A program made the position numbers and the translations under genes. From Paenibacillus camelliae (GTDB lineage Bacteria; Bacillota; Bacilli; Paenibacillales; Paenibacillaceae), in the NCBI RefSeq assembly GCF_023715345.1, contig NZ_JAMBNY010000019.1, positions 1 to 64,000 on the forward strand: DNA of 64,000 bases, written 5' to 3'. How positions within the stretch are numbered: position 1 is the first letter of the stretch; each line of letters begins with the position of its first letter. Under the pieces are notes generated by a model. It saw only the letters and a list, made by a program, of their open reading frames with translations, ran no database searches and had not been told where the DNA came from. Shown here in pieces: positions 51,901-60,320 of this stretch.

Positions 51901-52545
51901 ATATTCATCGTGTCCGAGCAGATCAAGAATTTCTGCGTCTGTTCCGAAACCTAAAGCACGAAGCAATACTGTTACAGGAATTTTACGCGTACGGTCGATA
52001 CGAACATAAACAATGTCCTTCGCATCCGTTTCTAGCTCGAGCCAAGCACCACGGTTAGGAATTACAGTAGCCGTGTATGCTTTTTTACCGTTTTTATCAA
52101 CCTTAGTGCTGAAGTAAACACTTGGGGATCGAACCAATTGGCTGACTATAACGCGTTCCGCCCCGTTAATAATAAACGTGCCGGTCTCTGTCATTAGTGG
52201 GAAATCACCCATAAAGACTTCTTGTTCCTTAACCTCGCCAGTCTCCTTATTAAATAAGCGTACCTTCACGCGCAAAGGAGCTGCATACGTAACATCCCGT
52301 TCTTTCGATTCATCGACTGAATATTTAGGTTCACCTAAGCTGTAATCAATAAACTCAAGCGATAAATTGCCCGTAAAGTCCGTAATCGGTGATATATCCT
52401 GGAATAACTCGATCAAGTCTGTCTCCAGAAATTTCTCATACGATTTTTGTTGGATTTCAATCAGGTTCGGGACTTCCAGCACCTCTCTGATCTGACTGTA
52501 GCTTCTACGCGTACGACGACCATACTGAACAAGTTGTCCTGCCAA
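48928..52545 (-). CDS. rpoB: RNA polymerase beta subunit
   Basis: 1205 residues. The rifampicin region [20 protein letters not shown] followed by [10 protein letters not shown] is wild type. Conserved [12 protein letters not shown] and the C-terminal acidic extension ([16 protein letters not shown]) typical of Bacillales. I choose TTG at 52545 ([11 protein letters not shown]), which has GGGTGAGG 5 nt upstream; an ATG six codons earlier has no site. Long leader with promoter and a possible attenuator. Confidence 0.96.
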   Translation of the reverse strand: MAGQLVQYGRRTRRSYSQIREVLEVPNLIEIQQKSYEKFLETDLIELFQDISPITDFTGNLSLEFIDYSLGEPKYSVDESKERDVTYAAPLRVKVRLFNKETGEVKEQEVFMGDFPLMTETGTFIINGAERVIVSQLVRSPSVYFSTKVDKNGKKAYTATVIPNRGAWLELETDAKDIVYVRIDRTRKIPVTVLLRALGFGTDAEILDLLGHDEYISNTLDKDSTDSTEKALIEIYERLRPGEPPTLDNAKSLLVARFFDPKRYDLANVGRYKINKKLHIKNRLFNQRLAEDLIDASTGEIVAEKGQVIDRRLLDQILDRLESDIGFKTYGVANGVLDAHDIPLQTISVYSPLDESKVIKIIANGIIDKSVKHITPADIIASINYFLNLLHGVGDVDDIDHLGNRRLRSVGELLQNQFRIGLSRMERVVRERMSIQDANAITPQALINIRPVIASIKEFFGSSQLSQFMDQTNPLAELTHKRRLSALGPGGLTRERAGFEVRDVHNSHYGRMCPIETPEGPNIGLINSLSTYARINEYGFIEAPYRWVDPETGVVTDKVTYMTADEEYNYIVAQANAPLTEENKFAEKETIVRFNKQADNILTMPSSRVDYMDVSPKQVVSVATALIPFLENDDSNRALMGSNMQRQAVPLLIPKAPFVGTGMEHKAAKDSGVCIVSKYDGVVERVSANEILLRRVEIVDGKEVQGDLIRHKLHKFMRSNQGTCINQRPLVRKGDVIKKGDIMADGPSTENGELALGRNVVVAFMTWEGYNYEDAILLSEKLVKEDVYTSIHIEEYESEARDTKLGPEEITRDIPNVGEEALRNLDERGIIRVGAEINSGDILVGKVTPKGVTELTAEERLLHAIFGEKAREVRDTSLRVPHGTTGIVVDVKVFTRENGDELPPGVNHLVRVYIAQKRKISEGDKMAGRHGNKGVIARIMPEEDMPFLPDGTPVEVVLNPLGVPSRMNIGQALEVHLGMACKYLNIHAATPVFDGANEEDVFDTMEEAGMQRNGKTKLFDGRTGEEFEREVTVGVMYMIKLAHMVEDKIHARSTGPYSLVTQQPLGGKAQFGGQRFGEMEVWALEAYGAAYTLQEILTVKSDDVVGRVKTYESIVKGENVPEPGVPESFKVLIKELQSLGMDVKILTEDEEEIEMKEIDDEDDGTSEKLNLDEVDNFERAPVSVGASELEAAGFSEQEEDMDDLA

Positions 52546-52631
52546 CTTAACCTCACCCCTCATGTCTGTCTAACAGCAGCAATATTTTATACAGCTGTTG
52601 CAATCTCTACATTTTTCATAGTTAGAGATCA

Positions 52632-52676
52632 TAAAAATAAAGAAAAGCCCTTATCGAATAGTTCGAAAAAAGAGCA
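52632..52676 (-). promoter_or_regulatory. possible attenuator hairpin in the rpoB leader
   Basis: On the minus strand GCTCTT..CGAA pairs with TTCG..AAGGGC (52647-52675) and is followed by TTTTCTTTATTTTT, an intrinsic-terminator layout between the promoter and rpoB. Additional hairpins follow (ATCTCTA/TAGAGAT; AACAGC/GCTGTT). Confidence 0.5.
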
Positions 52677-52846
52677 TGTTTCCGGCTGATGACCACCTGT
52701 AATCTTACATAATGGTCCATATCAAGTAATTTTGCCCAAATTTATATCGTTATACTCCAAGATGTACAAATTATTTTGGTTATACCGCAATTTGACACTT
52801 GACAGTAGATAACTAAGCACAATTCAAGCAATTTTATGCTGACATT

Positions 52847-52875
52847 TTATAATACTAACATATCCGAAATGTCAA
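52847..52875 (-). promoter_or_regulatory. rpoBC promoter
   Basis: TTGACA (52870-52875) with TTATAA at 17 bp (52847-52852) or TATTAT at 15 bp (52849-52854), giving a leader of about 300 nt. Confidence 0.6.
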
Positions 52876-52929
52876 GTCAAATCTTTTTCTTGGTTTTCAG
52901 AATAATTTTCATAAACTGCTAATCCAAGT

Positions 52930-53066
52930 GAATCAGCCATATTCAAGCTGCGACATGGCAGCGTACGTAGTTGGTACGTGAGTATCGGAAGTCCCGGCTG
53001 AATTCAAGATTCGATGTCGAATTAGCGACAACGCAAGGCATCGTGATCAAAGTTGGATTTTTGAAC
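52930..53066 (+). repeat. dispersed structured repeat, copy F (left part degenerate)
   Basis: Clear from GGCAGCGTACGTAGTTGGTACG to the end TTTTTGAAC, nearly identical to copy G over the right 110 bp. The left arm is shortened and diverged. Separated from G by 16 bp. Confidence 0.75.
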
Positions 53067-53082
53067 TTCCCTTCAAATAAGT

Positions 53083-53250
53083 GTTCAAACAATTCAGCTT
53101 TCAGCACCGAGAAGGTTGAATAAAGCTAGGGAATGAGGAACGCAGCGTACGTAGTTGGTACGTGAGTACCGGAAGTCCCGGCTGAATTCAAGATTCGATG
53201 TCGAATTAGCTACAACGCAGCACATCGTGATCAAAGTTAAATTTTTGAAC
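53083..53250 (+). repeat. dispersed structured repeat, full copy G
   Basis: 168 bp, ends GTTCAAACAATTCAGC / TTTTTGAAC. Variable stem TTGAAT (53116-53121) pairs with ATTCAA (53186-53191), GGGA with TCCC. Its right end touches the ybxB stop codon. Confidence 0.88.
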
Positions 53251-53251
53251 T

Positions 53252-53848
53252 TCATCTAGTAGCTTTGAAGATGCGATAGCCTTTATCTTTGGTCACCTCT
53301 TCCACCCTAGCAAACATCGATTCCAGCTTTGCTTTTGCAGAAGGAGCTCCTTGTTTTTTTTGAATGACGATCCACATTGTACCGCCATCATTCAAAAGCT
53401 CATATCCTTCTTCAAACACACGATGAACTACCGCTTTTCCTGCTCGGATAGGTGGATTGCTTATAATACAGTCAAAGCGCATTTCTTTAACCGCTTCATA
53501 TAGATCGCTCTGCATAACCGTTACATTGTGAACATCGTTTAGTGCTGCATTTCTTTTGCTTAACTCTACCGCCCGCTCGTTGATATCGATCATCGTAACA
53601 TGTCCTTTAGGAGCTAACTTGGCTGCAGTAATTCCAATCGGGCCGTAGCCACAACCTACATCCAATACGGTAGCATGCTCTGCAAATTCCATGGCACCTA
53701 TTAATACCTGACTTCCATAATCAACTCCAGCTTTAGAGAAAACACCAGCATCGGTCGTGAATTTCAGCTTAAATCCACGTAACTGCCATTCATGCTGCTG
53801 TTCATTACTAGCTACATTCGGCTTTTCGCTATAATAGTGATTGCTCAA
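53252..53848 (-). CDS. ybxB: class I SAM-dependent methyltransferase (YbxB, RsmC-like)
   Basis: 198 residues: SAM motif VLDVGCGYGPIG (about 60-71), MIDINERAVEL, and the NPPIRAG catalytic motif of N2-guanine rRNA methyltransferases. The usual location is between rplL and rpoB. I choose TTG at 53848 (MSNHYYSEKP) because GGTGA precedes it and homologues begin there; a GTG three codons upstream is possible. Likely modifies 16S rRNA, but the exact target is not shown. Confidence 0.88.
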   Translation of the reverse strand: MSNHYYSEKPNVASNEQQHEWQLRGFKLKFTTDAGVFSKAGVDYGSQVLIGAMEFAEHATVLDVGCGYGPIGITAAKLAPKGHVTMIDINERAVELSKRNAALNDVHNVTVMQSDLYEAVKEMRFDCIISNPPIRAGKAVVHRVFEEGYELLNDGGTMWIVIQKKQGAPSAKAKLESMFARVEEVTKDKGYRIFKATR

Positions 53849-53915
53849 TAAGGTCACCAGCCTACAACATATATTCTAATTCTAAGTCCTAGTTATTACC
53901 TTAACACATGGAAAG

Positions 53916-53946
53916 AAACCCCTTGAAGCCAGGCTTCAAGGGGTTT
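53916..53946 (-). terminator. terminator after rplL
   Basis: Perfect 15-bp stem AAACCCCTTGAAGCC/GGCTTCAAGGGGTTT with a 1-nt centre, T-run on the minus strand. Confidence 0.85.
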
Positions 53947-53969
53947 GATCTGCCACAAGTAAAAGTTAA

Positions 53970-54335
53970 TTACTTAACTTCTACAGATGCGCCAGCTTCT
54001 TCAAGTTTAGCTTTGATAGAATCTGCTTCTTCTTGGCCAACTTTTTCTTTGATTGCTTTAGGTGCGCCATCAACAAGTTCTTTAGCTTCTTTCAAGCCAA
54101 GACCAGTGATTTCACGAACTGCTTTGATTACGTTGATTTTACCAGCGCCAGCGCTTGTAAGGATTACATCAAACTCAGTTTGAGCAGCTGCGCCGCCAGC
54201 GTCGCCGCCACCAGCTACAACAGCTACAGGAGCTGCAGCAGTAACGCCGAATTCTTCTTCAATTGCTTTAACAAGATCGTTCAGTTCAAGAACTGTCATA
54301 CCTTTAATTGCTTCTAAGATTTGCTCTTTAGACAT
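53970..54335 (-). CDS. rplL: 50S ribosomal protein L7/L12
   Basis: 121 residues: N-terminal dimerisation helices, Ala/Gly hinge (about 38-52), C-terminal factor-binding domain with [20 protein letters not shown]. Stalk protein that recruits GTPases. GGAGGT site upstream. Confidence 0.98.
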   Translation of the reverse strand: MSKEQILEAIKGMTVLELNDLVKAIEEEFGVTAAAPVAVVAGGGDAGGAAAQTEFDVILTSAGAGKINVIKAVREITGLGLKEAKELVDGAPKAIKEKVGQEEADSIKAKLEEAGASVEVK

Positions 54336-54424
54336 GGTATTACCTCCGAAATATATTATAATTTAGTTTTTTTGCGATGCTTCAAGCATCGATTGTCATT
54401 CAACAGTACATGCATCAAGCGATA

Positions 54425-54934
54425 TTAAGCTTGAGCTTCTGCTTCTTGCTTATCACCAACAGCTTTAACTGCAAGCGCGAAGTTGCGAACTGGCGCTTGA
54501 AGTACGCTGAGTAGCATAGAAAGAAGACCTTCGCGAGAAGGAAGTTGAGCAAGTGCTTTAACTTGTGCCTCGTCAACTACTTTACCTTCAACTAGACCAC
54601 CTTTAATTTGCAACGCATCATTTTCTTTTGCGAAGTTGTAAAGGATTTTAGCTGGAGCAACTGCATCTTCATTACTGAATGCAACAGCTGTAGGACCAGT
54701 TAGAATATCGTTAAGCGCTGTGTAATCAGTACCTTCAGTCGCACGACGAACGATTGAGTTTTTAAGAACTTGGAACTCAACACCAGCTTCACGAAGCTGT
54801 TTACGTAGCTCAGTTACTTGAGCAACATTAAGTCCACGATAATCAGCGATAATCGTACTTGGGCTGGAAGAAAGCTTCTCAGCTACCACGTTAACTGCTT
54901 GTTGTTTCTGCTCAATAATCTTAGCGTTAGCCAA
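54425..54934 (-). CDS. rplJ: 50S ribosomal protein L10
   Basis: 169 residues starting at TTG 54934 (reads [14 protein letters not shown]), 6 nt after AGGAGGTG. Contains [20 protein letters not shown] and the C-terminal helix that carries L12 dimers. Upstream lies the L10-responsive leader, so expression is autogenously controlled. Confidence 0.97.
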   Translation of the reverse strand: MANAKIIEQKQQAVNVVAEKLSSSPSTIIADYRGLNVAQVTELRKQLREAGVEFQVLKNSIVRRATEGTDYTALNDILTGPTAVAFSNEDAVAPAKILYNFAKENDALQIKGGLVEGKVVDEAQVKALAQLPSREGLLSMLLSVLQAPVRNFALAVKAVGDKQEAEAQA

Positions 54935-54997
54935 ACTGTACACCTCCTGTAAAAATTTACATCCCGTGTAAAAGAGAGATCCTGCCCTCGATGCATG

Positions 54998-55130
54998 AGA
55001 AAGGCCCTCGCAATCTAGTAGCAAGGGCCATGATTCGATTCGCACTTCAATAATCTTGAATTGCTTAACGCTCTATCATAACACCTCGGTAGGAAATTAA
55101 GCCTTATAGGCACCTACTGTCTACGGTATG
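54998..55130 (-). promoter_or_regulatory. L10 leader (autoregulatory RNA of rplJL)
   Basis: On the minus strand the 5' part reads CCGTAGACAGTAGGTG and later CCTACCGAGGTG, matching the conserved L10 leader kink-turn region of Firmicutes. The 3' part folds into GGCCCTTGC/GCGAGGGCC (55003-55029) followed by TTTCTC, the terminator arm. Binding of L10-L12 to this leader is established for the family. Confidence 0.85.
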
Positions 55131-55164
55131 CATATTCAAATTTAATTCACTATTCTTCGATCAA

Positions 55165-55857
55165 TTAGCGGTAGTTCGAAGTATCAACACGAGCACCAGG
55201 ACCCATTGTAGAAGAAACAGCGATGTTTTTCAGGTAAACCCCTTTAGCTGCTGCTGGTTTAGCACGAAGAAGTGCATCAACTAGAGCTTTCAAGTTTTCA
55301 TTCAGCTTTTCAGCATCGAATGAAACTTTACCAATTGGAGCATGGATTTGACCTGCTTTATCAAGACGGTATTCAATTTTACCCGCTTTGATTTCTTGAA
55401 CGGCTTTAGCAACATCAAATGTTACTGTGCCTGCTTTAGGGTTAGGCATTAGGCCTTTACCACCAAGGATACGACCTAGCTTACCAACTTCAGCCATCAT
55501 GTCTGGTGTTGCTACGCAGACATCGAAATCGAACCAACCTTGTTGGATTTTGTTAATCATGTCTGTGTCGCCAACATAGTCAGCGCCAGCAGCTTCTGCT
55601 TCTTTTAGTTTTTCGCCTTTAGCGAAAACTAAAACTTTTTTTGTTTTACCAGTACCGTGTGGTAGTACAACTACACCACGAACAGCTTGGTCTTGTTTAC
55701 GTGGGTCTACGCCCAAACGTACAGCAACTTCAACGGACTCGTCGAATTTTGCAGTAGATGCCTTCTTAACAAGCTCAATTGCTTGTAGTGGCTCGTAGCT
55801 AGCTTCACGATCGATCAGCTTAGCTGCTTCAACATACTTTTTGCCGTGTTTAGCCAT
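55165..55857 (-). CDS. rplA: 50S ribosomal protein L1
   Basis: 230 residues with signature [20 protein letters not shown] (about 117-136). Forms the mobile L1 stalk that handles E-site tRNA. AGGAGG precedes the ATG; 113 bp after rplK. Confidence 0.98.
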   Translation of the reverse strand: MAKHGKKYVEAAKLIDREASYEPLQAIELVKKASTAKFDESVEVAVRLGVDPRKQDQAVRGVVVLPHGTGKTKKVLVFAKGEKLKEAEAAGADYVGDTDMINKIQQGWFDFDVCVATPDMMAEVGKLGRILGGKGLMPNPKAGTVTFDVAKAVQEIKAGKIEYRLDKAGQIHAPIGKVSFDAEKLNENLKALVDALLRAKPAAAKGVYLKNIAVSSTMGPGARVDTSNYR

Positions 55858-55970
55858 TGTAAATTCCTCCTATTGTGGTTATAACGGGGTGACTTCAAAC
55901 GCCACTCCTCCCACCCGTGAAGCAAAAGCTTCACAAAGCGAGTTGTTCTCGCGTAGATATCATCTGTTGA

Positions 55971-56396
55971 TTAGTCAACGATCGTGATACCCATTGAACG
56001 AGCAGTACCTTCAACCATAAGCATAGCTGCTTCAACAGTAGCTGCGTTAAGGTCTGGCATTTTTGTTTCAGCGATTTCGCGAACTTTGTCACGTTTAACC
56101 GTTGCAACTTTTTTCTTGTTAGGTTCTCCAGATCCTTTTTCAACGCCAGCAGCGATACGAAGAAGTACAGCAGCAGGTGGCGTTTTTGTTTCAAAAGTAA
56201 AGGAGCGATCCTCAAATACTGAGATAACAACCGGAATAATCAATCCCGCTTGGTCAGCTGTACGAGCGTTAAACTCTTTACAGAATGCCATGATGTTAAC
56301 ACCAGCTTGACCTAGTGCTGGACCGACCGGTGGCGCTGGGTTAGCTTTTCCTGCAGGAATTTGCAGTTTTACCAATTTGATAACTTTTTTTGCCAT
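55971..56396 (-). CDS. rplK: 50S ribosomal protein L11
   Basis: 141 residues; [19 protein letters not shown] (the thiostrepton-binding N-terminal domain) and the C-terminal rRNA-binding domain ending MGITIVD. Needed for RelA activation on stalled ribosomes. AAGGAGGTG upstream. Confidence 0.98.
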   Translation of the reverse strand: MAKKVIKLVKLQIPAGKANPAPPVGPALGQAGVNIMAFCKEFNARTADQAGLIIPVVISVFEDRSFTFETKTPPAAVLLRIAAGVEKGSGEPNKKKVATVKRDKVREIAETKMPDLNAATVEAAMLMVEGTARSMGITIVD

Positions 56397-56468
56397 GATT
56401 CACACCTCCTTGACGTGATATACAAGATAGCTTTTACAAGCTCTTGCCCGAGTCCCCTTCGATAAAGG

Positions 56469-57002
56469 TTACACCTTCTCGACTTGAGTATAGTCAAGCT
56501 CAAGCGGGGTTTCTCTACCAAACATGTTGACGTGAACCTTTAGCTTCGCCTTGTCGAGCAGAATTTCTTCCACAGTTCCGACAAAGTCTGCAAAAGGACC
56601 TACCTTGACGCGAACAGTTTCTTTCAGCTCAAACTCAATCTTCGGCTTAGGCTCTTCCATACCCATATGCTTAAGAATTTGTTCCACTTCTTCAGGCAAT
56701 AATGGAGTAGGCTTTGATCCTGAACCAGTCGATCCTACGAAACCCGTAACTCCAGGCGTATTACGAACAACATACCATGAATCATCTGTTTGGATCATCT
56801 CGACAAGCACGTAGCCAGGATATACCTTGCGCTGAACGGTTTTACGCTTACCGTCCTTCTCTACGATCTCGTCTTCCATCGGTACAAGAACACGGAAAAT
56901 TTTATCTTCCATATTCATGGACTCAACACGACGTTCCAAATTAGCCTTCACTTTGTTTTCATAGCCGGAATACGTATGCACGACGTACCATCTTTTTTCC
57001 AT
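56469..57002 (-). CDS. nusG: transcription antitermination/pausing factor NusG
   Basis: 177 residues: NGN domain (WYVVHTYSGYENKVK; PMEDEIVEKDGKR) and C-terminal KOW domain (VRVKVGPFADFVGTVEEI). The start is the ATG at 57002, 7 nt after AAAGGTGG. Between secE and rplK. Confidence 0.97.
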   Translation of the reverse strand: MEKRWYVVHTYSGYENKVKANLERRVESMNMEDKIFRVLVPMEDEIVEKDGKRKTVQRKVYPGYVLVEMIQTDDSWYVVRNTPGVTGFVGSTGSGSKPTPLLPEEVEQILKHMGMEEPKPKIEFELKETVRVKVGPFADFVGTVEEILLDKAKLKVHVNMFGRETPLELDYTQVEKV

Positions 57003-57026
57003 CACAAATCCACCTTTGGGCCTTCG

Positions 57027-57236
57027 TTAGACAATTAGATCTACGAGAGCTGAAATCCCGATGTCTAGAATCCAGAAGTAAATCGTAACAGCAATAACCG
57101 TCACGAGCACAACGAGAGTATAACTCGTCAATTCCTTACGACTAGGCCAACGGACCTTTTTAAGCTCTGCCCAACTGTCGGCAAAAAAACTAAACGTCGT
57201 ACTAAAGCTCTGTTTCACTTTCGCTAAAAATGTCAC
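57027..57236 (-). CDS. secE: protein translocase subunit SecE
   Basis: 69 residues with the conserved amphipathic helix SWAELKKVRWPSRKEL and a single C-terminal membrane helix, the short Gram-positive form. The start is the second of two in-frame GTG codons (57236), 6 nt after GGAGGT; the first touches the site. Confidence 0.95.
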   Translation of the reverse strand: MTFLAKVKQSFSTTFSFFADSWAELKKVRWPSRKELTSYTLVVLVTVIAVTIYFWILDIGISALVDLIV

Positions 57237-57254
57237 AGTCACACCTCCAATTGA

Positions 57255-57404
57255 CTATCTCGTCTCGCGATGAGGAGTCTGCTCGTTACAGAACTTGCAA
57301 AACTTCTTCAACTCGATGCGGTCGGGGTGATTGCGTTTGTTTTTAGTCGTCGCATAGTTTCTCTGTTTGCAGTTTGTGCATGCCAGCGTGATGATAACCC
57401 GCAT
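57255..57404 (-). CDS. rpmG: 50S ribosomal protein L33 (zinc-binding form)
   Basis: 49 residues translated directly: [17 protein letters not shown] at the start and [17 protein letters not shown] at the end. The two CxxC pairs make it the zinc-binding C+ form. Preceded by GGGAGGTG and followed 18 bp later by secE. Confidence 0.96.
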   Translation of the reverse strand: MRVIITLACTNCKQRNYATTKNKRNHPDRIELKKFCKFCNEQTPHRETR

Positions 57405-57461
57405 TGAATAACACCTCCCGAACTGCTAAAAAATAACGAATCATATTACTTTACCCGTAAA

Positions 57462-57489
57462 TAGGTTTTGACCACAACGAAAAAACCTA
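57462..57489 (-). other. leader hairpin upstream of rpmG
   Basis: TAGGTTTT/AAAACCTA stem in the 5' UTR, about 60 bp before rpmG; function unknown. Confidence 0.4.
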
Positions 57490-57508
57490 CTTCAAGGCCT
57501 ACCTAAAC

Positions 57509-57537
57509 ACTTTAGCACAAGGCATTCCTCATGTCAA
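57509..57537 (-). promoter_or_regulatory. promoter of rpmG-secE-nusG
   Basis: TTGACA (57532-57537) and TAAAGT (57509-57514), 17 bp apart. The remaining gap up to sigH (57538-57670) shows no gene. Confidence 0.8.
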
Positions 57538-57670
57538 CGCAAAACAACGGTATCGGGTGTACAATTTTTAAGCAATATCTAGTAATTGCATTTCAGATTA
57601 TAGACCAGTGCTAGATCAATCAGCTCTCTATAACCATTATGTTCCAAACGATAGCCATATTAAACCAATG

Positions 57671-57716
57671 GACTGTCTTCAGTGCCTGAAAAAATTCAGC
57701 CAATAAAGACAGTCCG
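57671..57716 (-). terminator. probable terminator after sigH
   Basis: Nested stems: outer GGACTGTCTT/AAGACAGTCC and inner GCCTGAA/TTCAGCC. The following tract on the minus strand is only moderately T-rich. Confidence 0.55.
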
Positions 57717-57736
57717 TCGTTTACATACCTATTCAA

Positions 57737-58393
57737 TTATAAGTGCTCTGTCATATCTCGGACTTCTAAATACTTCTCAAGCTTACGCTTTACCCGCTGC
57801 AACGCATTATCAATCGACTTAACATGTCGATTCAGATCGACAGCGATTTCCTGATAGGAACGACCATCGAGGTAAAGCATTAAAACCTTGCGCTCAAGAT
57901 CGCTCAAGATTTCTGCCATTTTATCTTCTAGTCCAGAGAATTCTTCTTGATTAATAATAAGTTCTTCAGGATCCGATACTCTCGTGCCACATATAACATC
58001 TAATAGAGTACGATCGGAATCCTCATCATATATCGGCTTGTCCAAAGAAACATAGGAATTTAGAGGAATATGCTTTTGGCGAGTAGCGGTTTTAATCGCG
58101 GTAATGATCTGGCGGGTTATGCAAAGCTCTGCGAAGGCTTTGAAGCTGGAAAGCTTGTCCCCCTTGAAGTCGCGGATTGCTTTATATAAACCTATCATTC
58201 CTTCTTGAACAATATCTTCACGATCAGCTCCGATAAGGAAGTATGACCGAGCCTTCGCACGTACGAAGTTCTTATACTTATTGATCAAGAATTCCAGCGC
58301 TATACTATCGCCCTCACGGACAGCTTCTACAATTTCCTCGTCCGTATTATCGTCATATTCAAGCGTACTCCATTCTTTGAGGTCGATACTCAT
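57737..58393 (-). CDS. sigH: RNA polymerase sigma factor SigH (Spo0H, sigma-30)
   Basis: 218 residues: region 2 (ALEFLINKYKNFVRAKARSY; GADREDIVQEGMIGLYKAIRDF) and region 4 with a helix-turn-helix (GRSYQEIAVDLNRHVKSID). Directs the transition-state and early-sporulation regulon including spo0A, spo0F and ftsAZ promoters. Located in the normal place upstream of rpmG. GGAGGGATAGGG precedes the ATG. Confidence 0.97.
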   Translation of the reverse strand: MSIDLKEWSTLEYDDNTDEEIVEAVREGDSIALEFLINKYKNFVRAKARSYFLIGADREDIVQEGMIGLYKAIRDFKGDKLSSFKAFAELCITRQIITAIKTATRQKHIPLNSYVSLDKPIYDEDSDRTLLDVICGTRVSDPEELIINQEEFSGLEDKMAEILSDLERKVLMLYLDGRSYQEIAVDLNRHVKSIDNALQRVKRKLEKYLEVRDMTEHL

Positions 58394-58454
58394 ACCCTAT
58401 CCCTCCGGCCTGCAAGGCGTACACCGCTAGATTTATATGCACAAACATAGAGTC

Positions 58455-58484
58455 AGTATACATGAGATAAGGCTTTACAGTCAA
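58455..58484 (-). promoter_or_regulatory. sigH promoter
   Basis: TTGACT (58479-58484) and TATACT (58455-58460), 18 bp apart, about 62 bp before the sigH start. Confidence 0.75.
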
Positions 58485-58536
58485 CCAAACGAGCCATTTC
58501 TCACAATATAGTTTTTATCAGCAATAGAAACATTTG

Positions 58537-59109
58537 TTATTTTTTCGACAAGGGACCTTTGAATGTCTGATCGTCATCATCTTCATGCTTTCCTCTTCTA
58601 ATTCGTTCAAGCTTCATCCAAACATCGCTGGTTACTCGGTTGTCAATCGAATGACGATGCTTGACGCTTGGACTCGTTATCGTTTGCTTAATCTCCTTAC
58701 GGTTCTCCCTGATCTCCATGAGTAGCTCGCGCGCAGACATTCTAAGAGCACCTTGCCCAAAGATCACATGCTGCTCTGTCATGTCATTCGTTGCTACATA
58801 CACATTGCGCCTGCGGCTAATCCACTCTGAGCAAATGCGCTCAATACACTCATCCGCCGTTTCCTTTTCTCTCGTATAGACAACGGTTAGCTTATGCTGG
58901 CGATAGGTCGCACCTACGCCAGGCATCTGATGTGCATCGAAAATTACATACACCTGCATACCGGAAAAGCCTTGGTAATCTGCTAGCATATCGAGCAATC
59001 GATCTCTCGCATCCTCCAAGGAATGCTCCTTCAAGCGAGCGAGTTCTGGCCAAGCGCCTATCATATTATAACCATCAATTAACAGCACATCGTTGCGTCG
59101 ATTCATCAT
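58537..59109 (-). CDS. rae1: ribosome-associated NYN-domain endoribonuclease Rae1 (YacP)
   Basis: 190 residues, PIN-like NYN fold: DVLLIDGYNMIGAW (7-20), VIFDAHQ, ADECIER, and VYVATNDM supply the acidic active site. In B. subtilis Rae1 cleaves mRNA in the ribosomal A site. The C-terminal 50 residues are charged and probably disordered. Its start lies just after the rlmB stop, with GAGG at the end of rlmB serving as the site. Confidence 0.92.
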   Translation of the reverse strand: MMNRRNDVLLIDGYNMIGAWPELARLKEHSLEDARDRLLDMLADYQGFSGMQVYVIFDAHQMPGVGATYRQHKLTVVYTREKETADECIERICSEWISRRRNVYVATNDMTEQHVIFGQGALRMSARELLMEIRENRKEIKQTITSPSVKHRHSIDNRVTSDVWMKLERIRRGKHEDDDDQTFKGPLSKK

Positions 59110-59112
59110 AAG

Positions 59113-59880
59113 CTACAAACCTCTGCGTTGTCTTAACACCTCATACATCAATACACCAGCAGCTACCGATGCATTCAATGAATTTAAGCGACCCGCCATT
59201 GGCAGCTTAACAAGAAAATCGCACTTTTCTTTAACGAGACGACCGATACCCTTCGCCTCATTACCGATAATTAAAGCAAGCGGCATATCGAATTTTTGCG
59301 CGTAAACATCTGCAGTAGCAGCAACATCCGCGCCAGCAATCCAGATGCCTTGTTCCTGCATTCGCTCAATCGTTTGAGCCAAATTCGTCACGCGCGCAAC
59401 CGGAACATGCTCTGCTGCGCCAGCCGACGTTTTCAGAACCGTAGCTGTTAAGCCAACGGAGCGTCTTTTGGGAATAATAACGCCATGCACTCCGGTGCAT
59501 TCTGCTGTACGAAGAATAGAGCCCAGATTATGTGGATCCTCAATCTCATCAAGAATGATAAAGAATGGTGTCTCGCCTTTCTGAGCAGGTATCTCTAGCA
59601 AATCCTCAAGCTCCACATAATCTGCTGCAGCCGCTTGAGCAACAACACCTTGATGTGTAATGCCAGGTGCAAGCTGGTCCAGCTTGCGCTTATCAACAAA
59701 CTGCACAACGATGCCATGTTTCTTTGCCTCACTGAGGATCGCCCCCGTCACAGACTTCTGTGCACCATCAGCTACCCATATTTTATTCAATTCACGGCCA
59801 GAGCGCAGTGCTTCCAGTACAGGATGCTTCCCTGCAATCAAGCCTTCACCGTTATGACTCCCGTTATGACTTTCTGTCAT
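59113..59880 (-). CDS. rlmB: 23S rRNA (guanosine-2'-O)-methyltransferase RlmB (TrmH family)
   Basis: 255 residues: N-terminal substrate-binding domain (IAGKHPVLEALRSGRELNK) and the SPOUT knot domain with motif 1 EIEDPHNLGSILRTAE, motif 2 LIIGNEAKGI and motif 3 PMAGRLNSLNASVAAGVLMYE. The ATG at 59880 is preferred because AAAGG is 9 nt upstream; an ATG three codons earlier abuts the site. Confidence 0.95.
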   Translation of the reverse strand: MTESHNGSHNGEGLIAGKHPVLEALRSGRELNKIWVADGAQKSVTGAILSEAKKHGIVVQFVDKRKLDQLAPGITHQGVVAQAAAADYVELEDLLEIPAQKGETPFFIILDEIEDPHNLGSILRTAECTGVHGVIIPKRRSVGLTATVLKTSAGAAEHVPVARVTNLAQTIERMQEQGIWIAGADVAATADVYAQKFDMPLALIIGNEAKGIGRLVKEKCDFLVKLPMAGRLNSLNASVAAGVLMYEVLRQRRGL

Positions 59881-59894
59881 CCTATTCATCCTTT

Positions 59895-60311
59895 CTATTT
59901 CTCGCTAGTCAATTCACCAAGTCCAATACGGAATAGCTCTGTAATACGTTCAATACGCTCTTCAAAATACAGATAGCCTACTAAGCATTCTAAAGCTGTG
60001 GCATGCCGATAATCGAGCATATCAGCATTTTTGGGAGGCGTGCCGGATTTCGCATTTCTGCCCCGCTTCACGATATCGTGCTCCTCCTCTGTTAAATAAG
60101 GGAGCAATCGCTCAAGCAGCGTGCGCTGCGCTTTAGCAGATACGTAGCTTGTTGCAAGCTTGTGCAGATGATGAGCCTTATGATTCGGCATGGACAGCAC
60201 ATATTGTCTGACAAGCAGCTCAAACACCGCGTCCCCCATGTAGGCAAGCGCGACCGGCTGAATCAGCGCGGATGGCTTGCCTGGCTTGTGTATTGCAAAT
60301 TTATTATTCAT
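59895..60311 (-). CDS. mrnC: Mini-ribonuclease III
   Basis: 138 residues, an RNase III catalytic domain without the dsRNA-binding domain: LAYMGDAVFELLVRQYVL (about 22-39) and LECLVGYLYFE. Matures 23S rRNA ends in Bacillus. Positioned 10 bp after cysS and just before rlmB. Confidence 0.96.
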   Translation of the reverse strand: MNNKFAIHKPGKPSALIQPVALAYMGDAVFELLVRQYVLSMPNHKAHHLHKLATSYVSAKAQRTLLERLLPYLTEEEHDIVKRGRNAKSGTPPKNADMLDYRHATALECLVGYLYFEERIERITELFRIGLGELTSEK

Positions 60312-60320
60312 TATTCACTC

